Part shown: piece after piece, positions 28,303 to 38,202 of the stretch
How positions within the stretch are numbered: position 1 is the stretch's first letter
Layout of the letters: each line of letters begins with the position of its first letter
NCBI RefSeq assembly: GCF_000764205.1
Contig: NZ_JQDZ01000041.1
Location: forward strand, 1-64,000
DNA from: Thalassotalea sp. ND16A
Lineage (GTDB): Bacteria > Pseudomonadota > Gammaproteobacteria > Enterobacterales > Alteromonadaceae
Direction: 5' to 3'
Length of the DNA: 64,000 nucleotides
Made by a program: the position numbers and the translations under genes
The notes under the pieces: generated by a model
Database searches by the model: none
The model's input: only the letters and a program-made list of their open reading frames with translations
What the model was told of the DNA's origin: nothing

Positions 28303-29313
28303 TTATAAGCTATCAACAATATCTTTGATAAGTTTCGGGCCTTCATAAATAAAGCCAGTATACACTTGTACTAAGCTAGCACCTGCCGCCAGCTTTTCTT
28401 GTGCGGCAGCAACACTGTTGATGCCACCAACACCAATGATTGGCATTTTACCGTCAAGTGCTTTGGCAAGTTGCTTGATAACGATAGTGCTTTTGTCTTT
28501 TACCGGCTGACCGCTTAAACCGCCCATTTCGCTACCATGCTCCAGGTTTTCTACGCCTTCACGACTTAACGTGGTGTTGGTGGCAATGACGCCATCAATT
28601 TCATTGGCCAATAAGCACTCCGCGATACCGTTAATTTCTTCTTCGGTTGAATCTGGCGCTATTTTAACGGTGATAGGAACATATTTACCGTGTTGAGTCG
28701 CTAAGGCCTTCTGTTCAGCTTTTAATGCACTTAACAGCTCGTTGAGGGCGTCACCGTACTGTAAATCCCGAAGACCAGGGGTATTCGGTGATGAAATGTT
28801 CACGGTAATGTAGGACGCGTGCTGATACACCTTTTGCATACAGTGGATGTAATCGTCCTTGGCATTTTCTTCCGCAGTATCTTTATTTTTGCCAATATTA
28901 ATGCCAAGCACACCGTTAAAGTTGGCCTTTTTCACCTGATTTACCAAATAGTCAACGCCGTGGTTGTTAAAGCCCATGCGATTTATAATGGCATCGGCTG
29001 CTGGTAAACGAAAAATACGAGGCTTTGGGTTGCCCGGTTGTGGACGTGGTGTTACCGTGCCAATTTCCACAAAGCCAAAGCCCATGGCAGCAAAACCATT
29101 AATACACTCACCATTTTTATCAAGACCCGCAGCTAATCCTACCGGATTAGGAAATTTGATCCCCATCACTTCCACCGGCTTATCCTGTACTTGTGCGCCA
29201 TATAAGCCTTTTAAGGCGAAAGCGGCAGGAAGTTTTAGCATGTTGATAGTGAATTCGTGTGCCTGTTCAGCACTTAGCTTAAATAGCAAGTTACGAGCGA
29301 TTGAATAAAGCAT
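28303..29313 (-). CDS. pyrD: Dihydroorotate dehydrogenase (quinone), class 2
   Basis: A 336-aa FMN flavoprotein of pyrimidine synthesis that oxidises dihydroorotate to orotate with quinone. The N-terminal helices (residues 1-35) are the membrane-associated quinone domain of class 2 enzymes. [27 protein letters not shown], the active-site serine in [11 protein letters not shown], and IGVGGINS are conserved. Length equals E. coli PyrD. Single-gene unit on the minus strand, with the terminator of gdhB upstream. Confidence 0.97.
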   Translation of the reverse strand: MLYSIARNLLFKLSAEQAHEFTINMLKLPAAFALKGLYGAQVQDKPVEVMGIKFPNPVGLAAGLDKNGECINGFAAMGFGFVEIGTVTPRPQPGNPKPRIFRLPAADAIINRMGFNNHGVDYLVNQVKKANFNGVLGINIGKNKDTAEENAKDDYIHCMQKVYQHASYITVNISSPNTPGLRDLQYGDALNELLSALKAEQKALATQHGKYVPITVKIAPDSTEEEINGIAECLLANEIDGVIATNTTLSREGVENLEHGSEMGGLSGQPVKDKSTIVIKQLAKALDGKMPIIGVGGINSVAAAQEKLAAGASLVQVYTGFIYEGPKLIKDIVDSL

Positions 29314-29390
29314 GATGACCTAAATAAAGTTGGATGTTCAGTGAATGAGTTTTTATCTTGTGCTGTCTGATTTTTGTCGCTAGAAATAAA

Positions 29391-29413
29391 AAACTCCCCT
29401 AAGCGGGGAGTTT
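29391..29413 (-). terminator. Intrinsic terminator of the NAD-GDH gene
   Basis: AAACTCCCC-TAAGC-GGGGAGTTT hairpin; on the minus strand it ends in TTTTTTATTTC. Confidence 0.9.
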
Positions 29414-29470
29414 ATCATTAATTAACGGTTAACTGTAGAGACAACAACATATACCATTCCGTATTAGCTT

Positions 29471-32400
29471 TTATTCGTTATGATGTGACAACGTCATTAA
29501 CTCACGCAACGCGACTGAGAATTTAGCAAACTCATGCGCTTTTGTGGTTCTAAAGTCGACCAATATTTGCTGCCAGCGTTCTAATGGTTGCTCACTTTTC
29601 GCTCGCCAGTTTTCAAACATTTGATCAATATCGGTGCTTTCTGGGTTGCCACTTAAAATAACTGAGGTTAATGCCCGCTGTTGCCAATCTAACTCTTCTC
29701 TGAAAGAGGCACGAGCCAGTGCTTGCCAGTGGTTTTCAACCGGTTGCTGAGTGATTTGATCTAAGAACCAGTGTAAATCCAGACGCACACCAACGCTAAA
29801 GTACAGCTCTGCAACCAACTCGACTGAACGACTGTCAGAACAGGCCACCTGGGCAATGTCCATGGCCGAGAATAGTGTTGAAAGTTGTGAAATTCTTGCC
29901 GCAATTTTTGCCGGAACCTTGTCTTTCAACAATTTATCTTTTAACACACTCAGCTCACGAGCTTCAGCATCGACTAAGAAGCTGTCTAGCTTGTTCGACA
30001 GTACTTTGAACGTAGGGAGATAGAACTCAATACTTTCTTCAATGCTTAACGCTTTATTGCGATGACGCAAGAACCAACGCGTAGCCCGACGTACGGTACG
30101 ACGCATTTCATGCAGCATATCCGTTTGAATGTCAGCAGAGATTTTATTGTCCAGTGCTGCAATTTCTCGCCAAATCGAATCCAGTTCAAAGATTTCGGCA
30201 CTAACTGCCCAGCTTTTCACAATTTCTGCCGCCGATGCACCGGTTTCTTCCTGCATACGGTAAACAAAGTTGGCGCCCATGTAATTACATAAGTCATTGG
30301 CTAAACGTGTGGCAATAATTTCGGCTTTTAGCGGATGCTCCTGCATTTGTTCCGCATAGTTTTCCTGCAATTTAACCGGGAACGCACTCGGCAGTAGTTT
30401 GCCCAGGTAACTGTCATTGGTTATCTCATCAAGGACGAGTTGTTCTTTTAATACCATTTTTCCGTAAGCAACCAACACCGAGATTTCAGGGCGAGTTAAC
30501 CCTATGCCGTTCGCCATACGTTCAGCAATTTCTTCGTCATTAGGAATAAACTCTAATGCCCGGTCCAGTTTGTCTTCACGCTCTAAACGGTGAATAAAAC
30601 GTAATTGCTCTTTTAACTTACTCGCACCACGTGACTCTGACACCGAAATTGAATGAGTTTGACGGTAACAGTCTTCTAACACGATGACTTCCACTTCATC
30701 CGTCATGTCGTACAGCAACTGATTACGTTGTTTGGTAGTTAAATCGCCATTAGCCACTAACCCGTTTAACAATATTTTAATGTTAACTTCGTTATCCGAA
30801 CAATCGACACCACCAACATTATCAACAAAGTCGGTATTCATTCGGCCGCCATTGGCAGTATATTCAATACGACCAAGTTGTGTACAACCTAAGTTACCGC
30901 CTTCGCCGATCACTCGTGCTTGTACGTCTTTACCGTCTACCCGTAAAACATCATTTGCCCTGTCGCCAACTTCCAGATGACTTTCTGTACCCCCTTTAAT
31001 GTAGGTACCAATACCGCCATTCCAGAATAAGTCGACTTTCATCATTAACGCCGCCTGAATTAACTCATTAGGCGACATACTGACTTTTTTGGTGCCAAGC
31101 ATTTTTTTAATTTGTGGCGTTAACTTAATCGATTTCGCCGCACGCGAGAAAATACCACCACCTTCAGAGATAAGCTTCTGATTGTAATCTTCCCAGCTTG
31201 AGCCTGGTAAATTGAATAAACGATCACGCTCCGGGTAACTGGTTTTTGAATTAGGTGTAGGGTCGATAAATATGTGCATGTGATTGAATGCCACTTGCAA
31301 ACAAATATGCTTCGATAACAACATACCGTTACCAAATACGTCACCGCCCATATCACCAACAGCTAAACAGGTGAAATCTGTGGTTTGACAGTTAATACCA
31401 ATTTCACGGAAGTGACGTTTAACCGATTCCCAGGCGCCTTTGGCAGTAATGCCCATTTTTTTGTGATCGTAACCAACGCTACCACCAGAGGCGAACGCAT
31501 CACCTAACCAGAATCCGTAGTCATCGGCAATACCGTTAGCAGTATCGGAGAAGGTCGCAGTGCCTTTATCGGCAGCAACGACTAAATAGGTATCGTCTTC
31601 ATCTAAACGTACTACGTTTTCCGGGTGTACGACTTCACCACCAACGATATTGTCGGTAATGTCTAATAACGCCCGGATAAAGGTTTTATAACATTCGCGG
31701 CCGGCCTCAAAAATATCGTTACGCGAACCGTTAACCGGTAATTGCTTACAATAGAAACCACCTTTTGCCCCTACCGGCACAATTACCGTGTTTTTCACTT
31801 GCTGCGCTTTTACCAAACCTAACACTTCAGTTCTGAAATCTTCTCGTCTGTCAGACCAACGTAAGCCACCCCGAGCAACTTTACCGCCACGCAAATGCAC
31901 GCCTTCAAGTTGTGGCGAGTAAACGAAAATTTCATATTTCGGTAGTGGCTTAGGCATATCAGAAATATGCTCAGGCAACATTTTAAATGAAATATAGGTT
32001 TTATCTTTGCCTTGTTCATTGGTTTGGAAATAGTTCGTCCGTACCGTGGCATTAATCAGCTCAACATAACGACGAATAATTCTGTCATCATCCAGGCTTG
32101 CTACGTTATCTAACGAGTGCTCAATGTTATCCATCACTTTCGCCACAGCTTTGGCTGTCGACTTGGTACTTGGGGTAAACTTATATTCAAACAATTTGAT
32201 TAATAAATCGGCAAAATTAGGGTAGCGAGTAAAGGTAGACTCGATATAACTTTGTGAGAACGTACTGCCAATTTGCTGTTGATATTTCGCATAAGCACGT
32301 AATATTGATACTTCACGACCGGCAAGGCCTGCGCCTAAGATCAACCGGTTAAAACCATCATCTTCAAGATCACCATGCCAGACACGGGCAAAAGCATCCT

Positions 32401-34303
32401 GGAATAAATTTTGTACCAATTCTAAGTTAAAGGCTTTGTTGCTGGTCAGTAGCATGGAGAAATCTAAAATCCAACACATTTCACCTTTTGAGTCGCGCAC
32501 CATGTACGGGCTTTCACCAATAACACGCAGGCCAAAATTCTCTAACATCGGCAATACGTCTGATAAATGCAGCGGCTCACCTTTATGGAATAATTTTAAT
32601 TTAACAAAACGGCTATCAGTTTTCTCTTCCAGCGGTTGATAAAATAACATTTCCAACGGCGTCTCGGCAGACACTGATTCCAGTTTTTCAATATCTACGA
32701 TGGCTGTCCCGGGTAGCACTTCATCTTTATAAGATTGCGGGAAACTGCTGTATTTTTGGCTTAAAGCTTTACCTAACACTTCACCTTTGTTCATTCTTAA
32801 GGCATCGGCAAATTTGTCATCCCAGCTGCGGGCGGCTTCGTTTAAGTTGCGTTCAATTTCTTTCACGTCAATATCTGCTTTGGTTGAGTCAACTCGGACT
32901 ATGTAATGAGTTCTTGCTTGTACAGATTCTGAGAAAAAGGTATTAAATTCAACTTCCCTTTCGCTGCCAAACGCTTTTTGTAAAATTGCCTGAGTTTCAA
33001 TTCTCAGCCTGGTGTTATAACGTTCACGAGGAACATACACCATACAAGAAAAGAAACGATTAAAGGCATCGCGACGGACGAATAACCCGGTAACGTCACG
33101 CTCTTGCATTTGCAATACACCTTTTACGGTGGCAATTAATTCATCTTCATTCGATTGTAAAATTTCATCTCTTGGGAACGTTTCCAGAATATTGATTAAA
33201 GACTTGTATGAATGTGAACCTGGAGCAAAGCCAGAATTGTCACAAACACGCTGCACCTTGTTGCGAATAATCGGTAAATTTAAGGCACTGTCGTTGTAAA
33301 AGGCCGAGCCAAATAAACCAACAAAGCGCTCTTCCGAAATTATATTGCCTTTGCTATCAAATCGTTTCACCCCAATATAATCAAGATGTGCAGGTCGATG
33401 TACTCGCGAGCGTGAATTGGTTTTGGTTAAAATCAGTAAATTTTTACCGAGCGCCAACTCTCGAGCCGATTGTGAGTATTTTGAGATCAACCGTTGCGCG
33501 GTACCTTCCGAATTTTTCAACAACCCCAGACTACTGTCTAAGTTAGCTTCTAAAGCGATATCACCTTTTAACTCATTTACTGAGTATGAGCGGTAGCCCA
33601 TAAAGGTGAAGTTGTTATTCGCGACCCATTTTAAAAACTCTCTCGCTTCTTTAAATTCATTGCTTTCAACGTGCTTTTTCGCGCTGTCTAAGCCTTTAAT
33701 GGTTTGCTCAAATTTCTGACACATAGGTTGCCAGTCTGACACCGTGAGTAATACATCTTGATAGACCGAATGTAATTCTTCAGTTAAATCATCAATTTGT
33801 GACTGTTGGCTTAACCGGTCGATTTCAATAAAAAAAATGGTTTCCGAATTACTGTCTTTTAATTCTTCATTGCCTGCGGCTAAAGCAGTAATCCCACCTT
33901 TATAATCGCGCGCAATTTTCATTGGGCAATTTAGGATCAAATGTGGAGACAGGCCCATGCGATTCAGTGCAATTCGGGTAGAATCGACTAAAAATGGCAT
34001 ATCTTTGGTGATAACTTCAATAACGGTATGGCTAGACTTCCACCCGTGTTTAGATACTTCCGGGTTTAATACCCGAATAAACGCCTTTTCTTCTTGTTGT
34101 GTATTTAGCGCTTTCCACAAGCTTAATGTAGCGCCATAAACATCACTATCATTACGCCCGGCTAGATCGTCTTTGGAAATATTACTGTAAAGTAAGCTGG
34201 TAAATTGCTCTAACAAAGCTGCTGTTGATGCCGGCACTTTATCGTGGATAAGTTTGGCAACGTTTTTAAAAAGGACAGAAGATTTATTATCTAATAACGC
34301 CAT
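29471..34303 (-). CDS. gdhB: NAD-specific glutamate dehydrogenase, large (about 180 kDa) class
   Basis: A 1610-aa cytoplasmic enzyme of the L-180 GDH class, which oxidatively deaminates glutamate to 2-oxoglutarate and ammonia with NAD+. The first 700 residues are the long N-terminal regulatory region with ACT-like domains. The catalytic part includes GGLRWSDRREDFRTEVLGL and the substrate-lysine region PVGAKGGFYCK, then VGDMGGDVFGNGML of the NAD domain. Length is close to the Pseudomonas enzyme. ATG follows GAGGGT. It stands alone on the minus strand. Its products feed the TCA cycle, consistent with amino-acid catabolism in a peptide-using marine bacterium. Confidence 0.95.
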   Translation of the reverse strand: MALLDNKSSVLFKNVAKLIHDKVPASTAALLEQFTSLLYSNISKDDLAGRNDSDVYGATLSLWKALNTQQEEKAFIRVLNPEVSKHGWKSSHTVIEVITKDMPFLVDSTRIALNRMGLSPHLILNCPMKIARDYKGGITALAAGNEELKDSNSETIFFIEIDRLSQQSQIDDLTEELHSVYQDVLLTVSDWQPMCQKFEQTIKGLDSAKKHVESNEFKEAREFLKWVANNNFTFMGYRSYSVNELKGDIALEANLDSSLGLLKNSEGTAQRLISKYSQSARELALGKNLLILTKTNSRSRVHRPAHLDYIGVKRFDSKGNIISEERFVGLFGSAFYNDSALNLPIIRNKVQRVCDNSGFAPGSHSYKSLINILETFPRDEILQSNEDELIATVKGVLQMQERDVTGLFVRRDAFNRFFSCMVYVPRERYNTRLRIETQAILQKAFGSEREVEFNTFFSESVQARTHYIVRVDSTKADIDVKEIERNLNEAARSWDDKFADALRMNKGEVLGKALSQKYSSFPQSYKDEVLPGTAIVDIEKLESVSAETPLEMLFYQPLEEKTDSRFVKLKLFHKGEPLHLSDVLPMLENFGLRVIGESPYMVRDSKGEMCWILDFSMLLTSNKAFNLELVQNLFQDAFARVWHGDLEDDGFNRLILGAGLAGREVSILRAYAKYQQQIGSTFSQSYIESTFTRYPNFADLLIKLFEYKFTPSTKSTAKAVAKVMDNIEHSLDNVASLDDDRIIRRYVELINATVRTNYFQTNEQGKDKTYISFKMLPEHISDMPKPLPKYEIFVYSPQLEGVHLRGGKVARGGLRWSDRREDFRTEVLGLVKAQQVKNTVIVPVGAKGGFYCKQLPVNGSRNDIFEAGRECYKTFIRALLDITDNIVGGEVVHPENVVRLDEDDTYLVVAADKGTATFSDTANGIADDYGFWLGDAFASGGSVGYDHKKMGITAKGAWESVKRHFREIGINCQTTDFTCLAVGDMGGDVFGNGMLLSKHICLQVAFNHMHIFIDPTPNSKTSYPERDRLFNLPGSSWEDYNQKLISEGGGIFSRAAKSIKLTPQIKKMLGTKKVSMSPNELIQAALMMKVDLFWNGGIGTYIKGGTESHLEVGDRANDVLRVDGKDVQARVIGEGGNLGCTQLGRIEYTANGGRMNTDFVDNVGGVDCSDNEVNIKILLNGLVANGDLTTKQRNQLLYDMTDEVEVIVLEDCYRQTHSISVSESRGASKLKEQLRFIHRLEREDKLDRALEFIPNDEEIAERMANGIGLTRPEISVLVAYGKMVLKEQLVLDEITNDSYLGKLLPSAFPVKLQENYAEQMQEHPLKAEIIATRLANDLCNYMGANFVYRMQEETGASAAEIVKSWAVSAEIFELDSIWREIAALDNKISADIQTDMLHEMRRTVRRATRWFLRHRNKALSIEESIEFYLPTFKVLSNKLDSFLVDAEARELSVLKDKLLKDKVPAKIAARISQLSTLFSAMDIAQVACSDSRSVELVAELYFSVGVRLDLHWFLDQITQQPVENHWQALARASFREELDWQQRALTSVILSGNPESTDIDQMFENWRAKSEQPLERWQQILVDFRTTKAHEFAKFSVALRELMTLSHHNE

Positions 34304-34612
34304 GTTTGTACCCTCTGGTTAAGGCGAAATATATTTTCCCAAAAACGCTTAGTTAAAGGCTTTTGGAAGTTATTGTCTAAACTTTCAACGAGAAAACCAG
34401 AAAATCCTGATCTTCCACCTATTTAGAATAGTCTATTGCGCGAATTCTAGTAAGAAAGTTCAGCTAAAGCTACTACTTTATTAGAGTAAAAATACCAATT
34501 ATTACAAGGCGGTTAGTTATGAATAAGAGTTTATTCAGTACGGATAAATAGAAAATGGCCTTTCGGCCATTTTTATGATTATTTATGCAAAAATAAGTTT
34601 AGAACTGCATAA
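34304..34612. other. Intergenic region upstream of gdhB
   Basis: It contains the terminator of the MMPL gene (34552-34574) and the leader of gdhB. In that leader an imperfect hairpin, CCAAAAGC with GCGTTTTTGG (34339-34366 on the minus strand), sits about 35 bp before the start codon. No ORF is supported. Confidence 0.5.
34552..34574 (-). terminator. Terminator of the DUF1302-MMPL cluster
   Basis: AAAATGGCC-TTTC-GGCCATTTTT hairpin 39 bp beyond the stop of the MMPL gene; T/A tails on both sides allow action on either strand. Confidence 0.85.
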
Positions 34613-36940
34613 TTATTTTTTTTCGCGCCACAAGAAAGTGGACAACGCCGGTAAAATAATTAACGCCGCTAACATATTCACCAAAAACATGAAGGTAAGC
34701 AATATGCCCATGTCAACCTGAAACTTCAGATCCGATAAAATCCAGGTTGAAACACCTATGGCCAACGTAATGCCGGTTAATAATACCGCACTACCCCGCT
34801 CTTTTAATGCGGCAAGGTAAGCATCCGCCAAACTTTGCCCCTGTCTTAAACGACCACTCATGTTCGACAGAATATAAATACCATAATCGACACCAATACC
34901 AACCCCTAAGGCAATCACCGGTAACGTAGATACGGTTAAACCAATATCTAAATAGGTCATTAACGCTTGTGCCAATGTTGACACCACATAAAGCGGGGCA
35001 ATAACCACGATAGTGGCACGAATTGAACGAAAACTGATTAAACATAATAGCGTTACTGCGCCATACACATACGCCATCATCGGTATTTGCGCCTCAGCTA
35101 CGGCTTCATTGGTTGCCGCCATGACGCCAACCGGCCCCGAGGCCAGTTTAAATTTAATGGTATCAGTACTTAGCAATTCGGCATTTTCTTTGACCGCTTT
35201 AACCACACGTTCAATGGTCTCCGCCTTGTGATCTTCCATAAATAAAATGATCGGCATGGCGCTGCAATCGGTGTTTAATAAACCGCTGGTGGATGGGATA
35301 CGGGCGATGGACTGTACCAGGCTTTGCTGGTTTCTCGATAAAACCTGCCAACGCTTATTGCCCTCGTTGTAACCGGTGTTCACTATTTTCGCGACACTGG
35401 CCAGTGACACCGCCGATTGCACCCCTGGAATGTTTTCCAGGCGCCACTGCATGGTATCTATGGTGTCTAGCACTTCATGATAGATACAAGAATCTTGGTA
35501 GGTTTCCACCACTACCGACATATAATCGACACTGATCGCATATTTGTCAGTAATTAAAAAGGTATCCTGGTTATAACGTGAAGTTTCATGCAATGCCGGT
35601 GCGCCGGCATGCAATTCACCAATTTTAATTTCATTACTCTGCAGATAACCCCAAATAAATAAAATAGCGGTGCAAGCAAGAATGAATGCGGCGGGTTTTG
35701 GTGAAGTAACAAACGCGGCTTTGCGCCATAACAAGCGATTCATCAGCTTGTGATCCGCATTTTCAACGATATGTTGTTGTTCTTGCTGATTGAAGCGAAC
35801 AAAAGATACCAATATTGGTAGCAATATCAGGTTAGTGAAAATGATCAGGGCAACACCAAGGGATGCAGTAATCGCTAATTCGCGAATAATACCGATATCA
35901 ATCGTTAGCAAGGTTAAGAAACCCACGGTATCCGATAGCAGAGCGATACCACCTGGTACCAATAAGCGACGGAAACTTAACTGGGCTGCTGCTTTTGGAT
36001 TGTTACCTTTAGCAACTTCTTTTGAAACGGCATTGATCATTTGCACGCCATGGCTCACCCCGATGGCAAATACCAAAAAAGGCACCAATATCGACATTGG
36101 ATCTAAACCAAAACCTAATTGCGTTAGCATTCCAAGTTGCCAAATAACGGCAATTAACGAACAGGCGATAGGCAATAGCGTTAACGTTATCGAATTACAA
36201 AACAGATATACCATGATGGCGGTAATTAAGATGGCGATGGCAAAAAAGGTAACAACTCCCTTAGCACCATCGGCAATGTCACCGACCATTTTAGAAAAAC
36301 CAATGATATGAATACTGATGGTTTCATTTTCAAACTCAGCACGGATGTCATTTTCAAGCTGATTGGCAAGTTTTAACGTATCTAGTTTATCACCGGTTTG
36401 CGGATCAATTGCCATCAACGAGGTTTTTACCATCGAACAAGTGTAATCATCCGATACCATGCTGCCAACAATGCCGGCTTTCTCTATGTTAGCTTTGACG
36501 ATTGCCAGGCCGTTTTCATCGGCTTTAAAATCTGCCGGGATCACCGGTCCGCCCGCAAAGCCATCCTCCACCACTTCAACAAAACGCGTAGACGGTGAAA
36601 ATAGCGAATTTACCAATATCCGGTTCACCCCGGGAATGAAAAATAACTGGTCATGTACCCCTTTTAAAGTGGTGAAGAAATCTGCAGTAAAAATGTCATC
36701 ATTTTTATTACAGACCGAGATAAGAACGTTATTGGCACCACCAAAATCCGCCTGATGCTTTAAATAAGTTTGCATGTAGCTGTGTTGCAACGGGATGTTT
36801 TTTTCAAACGAAGCATCCAGTTTGATATCCATAGCTTGCGCTAACAAATAACCGGTAACAAACAGAAATAGGCCGAGTACGGTAAAGCGAAAACGGAATA
36901 GATTGCGTTCAAGATGGTTAAAGAATTTTTTAATCGCCAT
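34613..36940 (-). CDS. RND-superfamily MMPL transporter
   Basis: A 775-aa inner-membrane protein with the 12-helix layout of RND/MMPL exporters: one helix at residues 15-35, a periplasmic domain to about 225, five helices (about 230-400), a break helix at about 420, a second periplasmic domain, and five final helices. PVIALGVGIGVDYGIYIL in helix 10 carries the Asp used for proton coupling, and FAIGVSHGVQMINAV is its counterpart in the first half. Its ATG overlaps the stop of the YCF48-like gene (TAATG). It belongs to the HpnN/MMPL group thought to move lipids or hydrophobic compounds. Substrate unknown. Confidence 0.88.
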   Translation of the reverse strand: MAIKKFFNHLERNLFRFRFTVLGLFLFVTGYLLAQAMDIKLDASFEKNIPLQHSYMQTYLKHQADFGGANNVLISVCNKNDDIFTADFFTTLKGVHDQLFFIPGVNRILVNSLFSPSTRFVEVVEDGFAGGPVIPADFKADENGLAIVKANIEKAGIVGSMVSDDYTCSMVKTSLMAIDPQTGDKLDTLKLANQLENDIRAEFENETISIHIIGFSKMVGDIADGAKGVVTFFAIAILITAIMVYLFCNSITLTLLPIACSLIAVIWQLGMLTQLGFGLDPMSILVPFLVFAIGVSHGVQMINAVSKEVAKGNNPKAAAQLSFRRLLVPGGIALLSDTVGFLTLLTIDIGIIRELAITASLGVALIIFTNLILLPILVSFVRFNQQEQQHIVENADHKLMNRLLWRKAAFVTSPKPAAFILACTAILFIWGYLQSNEIKIGELHAGAPALHETSRYNQDTFLITDKYAISVDYMSVVVETYQDSCIYHEVLDTIDTMQWRLENIPGVQSAVSLASVAKIVNTGYNEGNKRWQVLSRNQQSLVQSIARIPSTSGLLNTDCSAMPIILFMEDHKAETIERVVKAVKENAELLSTDTIKFKLASGPVGVMAATNEAVAEAQIPMMAYVYGAVTLLCLISFRSIRATIVVIAPLYVVSTLAQALMTYLDIGLTVSTLPVIALGVGIGVDYGIYILSNMSGRLRQGQSLADAYLAALKERGSAVLLTGITLAIGVSTWILSDLKFQVDMGILLTFMFLVNMLAALIILPALSTFLWREKK

Positions 36941-37947
36941 TATTGTACATCCACGACTTTCATGCCAACTTCGGAAGCGACAACAAGTTTATTGTTAAAC
37001 CATACTCCGGCCATAAGAGCCTTGCCATCTGGTTGTGTAGTTAAAGTGAAATCTTTACCATTATCACTGCTCAGCAGCACACCTGAATTGGCCAGCACAA
37101 ATACTTTTTGCGTATCGGTAGAGACAATATCATTGAGCAATGCGGTGGTATTGGTGTTTACCTGCTGCCATTGACCGCCATTGTTATGACTGGTAAAAAT
37201 ATTTCCGCGCAGGCCGACAATCAATAATTGTTGCGGGGCAATCGTACTGATATCAAAGAATGAGCCCATGTAAATTTCATCGAGTAGTTGCCAGCTTTTT
37301 CCTGAATCAACACTTTTCGAGATCATGCCAACTTCACCCGCCAGAAATAAGCCTTCTTCGGTGGCCAGCAACCGATTAAAATGCGGTAAAATACTGGCAA
37401 TTTCTTCTTGATAAAACTCTTTATCTTCGATCATCAGATCACGTAAATAATTTTGATCATCTTCAAACAGCAATTCAATATGAAACTCTTCTTGCCAGCT
37501 TGTGCCACCGTCTGTGGTTCGGTAAAACAAACCATAAGCACCTACGGCAATACCATGGGAGGGATTAAAAAAGTAAATATCAAAAAATGGCCGTTGTTTT
37601 TCTGGTTGGAAATTTTGCACATCCCAACTTTTGCCACCATCTCTAGTATGCAAAATCACTGAATCGTGACCCACTGCCCAACCTAAATTTTCATTGAAAA
37701 AATACACTTTCGTTAAATTGGATTTCGTCGGTACGGTTTGCTGGGTCCAATGTTCGCCATCATTAGATAACAATACATGGCCACGCGCACCAACAGCAAT
37801 AAGACTATTGTCATTAATTTTAGCGACATCTAACATTAATGATTTATTCGCAAGCGGGAGAATTTCGGATTGTTCAGTTTGTGCGTGCGCTAAGCTGAAA
37901 AGGGAGAATACACTACAAACAAGTAATGATTTAAAAATGCGTATCAT
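36940..37947 (-). CDS. Periplasmic YCF48/BNR-repeat beta-propeller protein
   Basis: A 335-aa protein with a signal peptide (MIRIFKSLLVCSVFSLFSLAHAQ region, residues 1-22) followed by repeated BNR-type sequences such as LLSNDGEHWTQQ, HTRDGGKSWDVQ, RTTDGGTSWQEE, KSVDSGKSWQLL and TSHNNGGQWQQV. These build a beta-propeller related to YCF48/Hcf136. ATG 37947 is used because the signal peptide starts there. It is translationally coupled to the MMPL gene. Inference: an extracytoplasmic partner of the transporter, since such genes recur next to DUF1302/DUF1329 genes. Confidence 0.85.
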   Translation of the reverse strand: MIRIFKSLLVCSVFSLFSLAHAQTEQSEILPLANKSLMLDVAKINDNSLIAVGARGHVLLSNDGEHWTQQTVPTKSNLTKVYFFNENLGWAVGHDSVILHTRDGGKSWDVQNFQPEKQRPFFDIYFFNPSHGIAVGAYGLFYRTTDGGTSWQEEFHIELLFEDDQNYLRDLMIEDKEFYQEEIASILPHFNRLLATEEGLFLAGEVGMISKSVDSGKSWQLLDEIYMGSFFDISTIAPQQLLIVGLRGNIFTSHNNGGQWQQVNTNTTALLNDIVSTDTQKVFVLANSGVLLSSDNGKDFTLTTQPDGKALMAGVWFNNKLVVASEVGMKVVDVQ

Positions 37948-37997
37948 AAATGCCCATTGGTAAATTAAAAATATGAATGACGAACACCATCCATGTG

Positions 37998-38158
37998 CAA
38001 TCACTCTCTGTGACTATCCATGATTCGAGAAGATAAGCACGTTCCTGTGCAAGCACCCCCTTATTACCATCCATGGTTCGGGAGTATAAGTACATCCTTG
38101 TACAAGCACCCCCTTATTACCATCCATGGTTCGGGAGTATAAGTACATCCTTGTACAA
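37998..38158. repeat. Tandem 53-bp intergenic repeat with conserved hairpin, about three copies
   Basis: Two nearly identical 53-bp units lie at 38053-38105 and 38106-38158, with a diverged unit at about 37998-38052. Each ends in a small stem: GTACA-TCCT-TGTAC in the two conserved units and GCAC-(6)-GTGC in the diverged one. The same ATAAGTACATCC-TGTACA motif occurs near 44780. The array sits between the DUF1329 stop and the YCF48-like start, within the inferred operon. Confidence 0.85.
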
Positions 38159-38185
38159 AAAAACGGTTGGTAAATCCAACCGTTT
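38158..38185 (-). terminator. Hairpin after the DUF1329 gene
   Basis: AAACGGTTGG-TAAAT-CCAACCGTTT, followed on the minus strand by a T-run, lies 18 bp beyond the DUF1329 stop. It may attenuate transcription into the YCF48-MMPL pair, which would lower their level relative to the two upstream genes. Confidence 0.85.
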
Positions 38186-38202
38186 ATTACTTCAAATCGC
38201 GA

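Noticed and set aside
28148-28348. 66-aa and 62-aa ORFs in the inverted repeat
   Set aside because: They exist only because the palindromic element is open in several frames; no protein similarity is recognisable.
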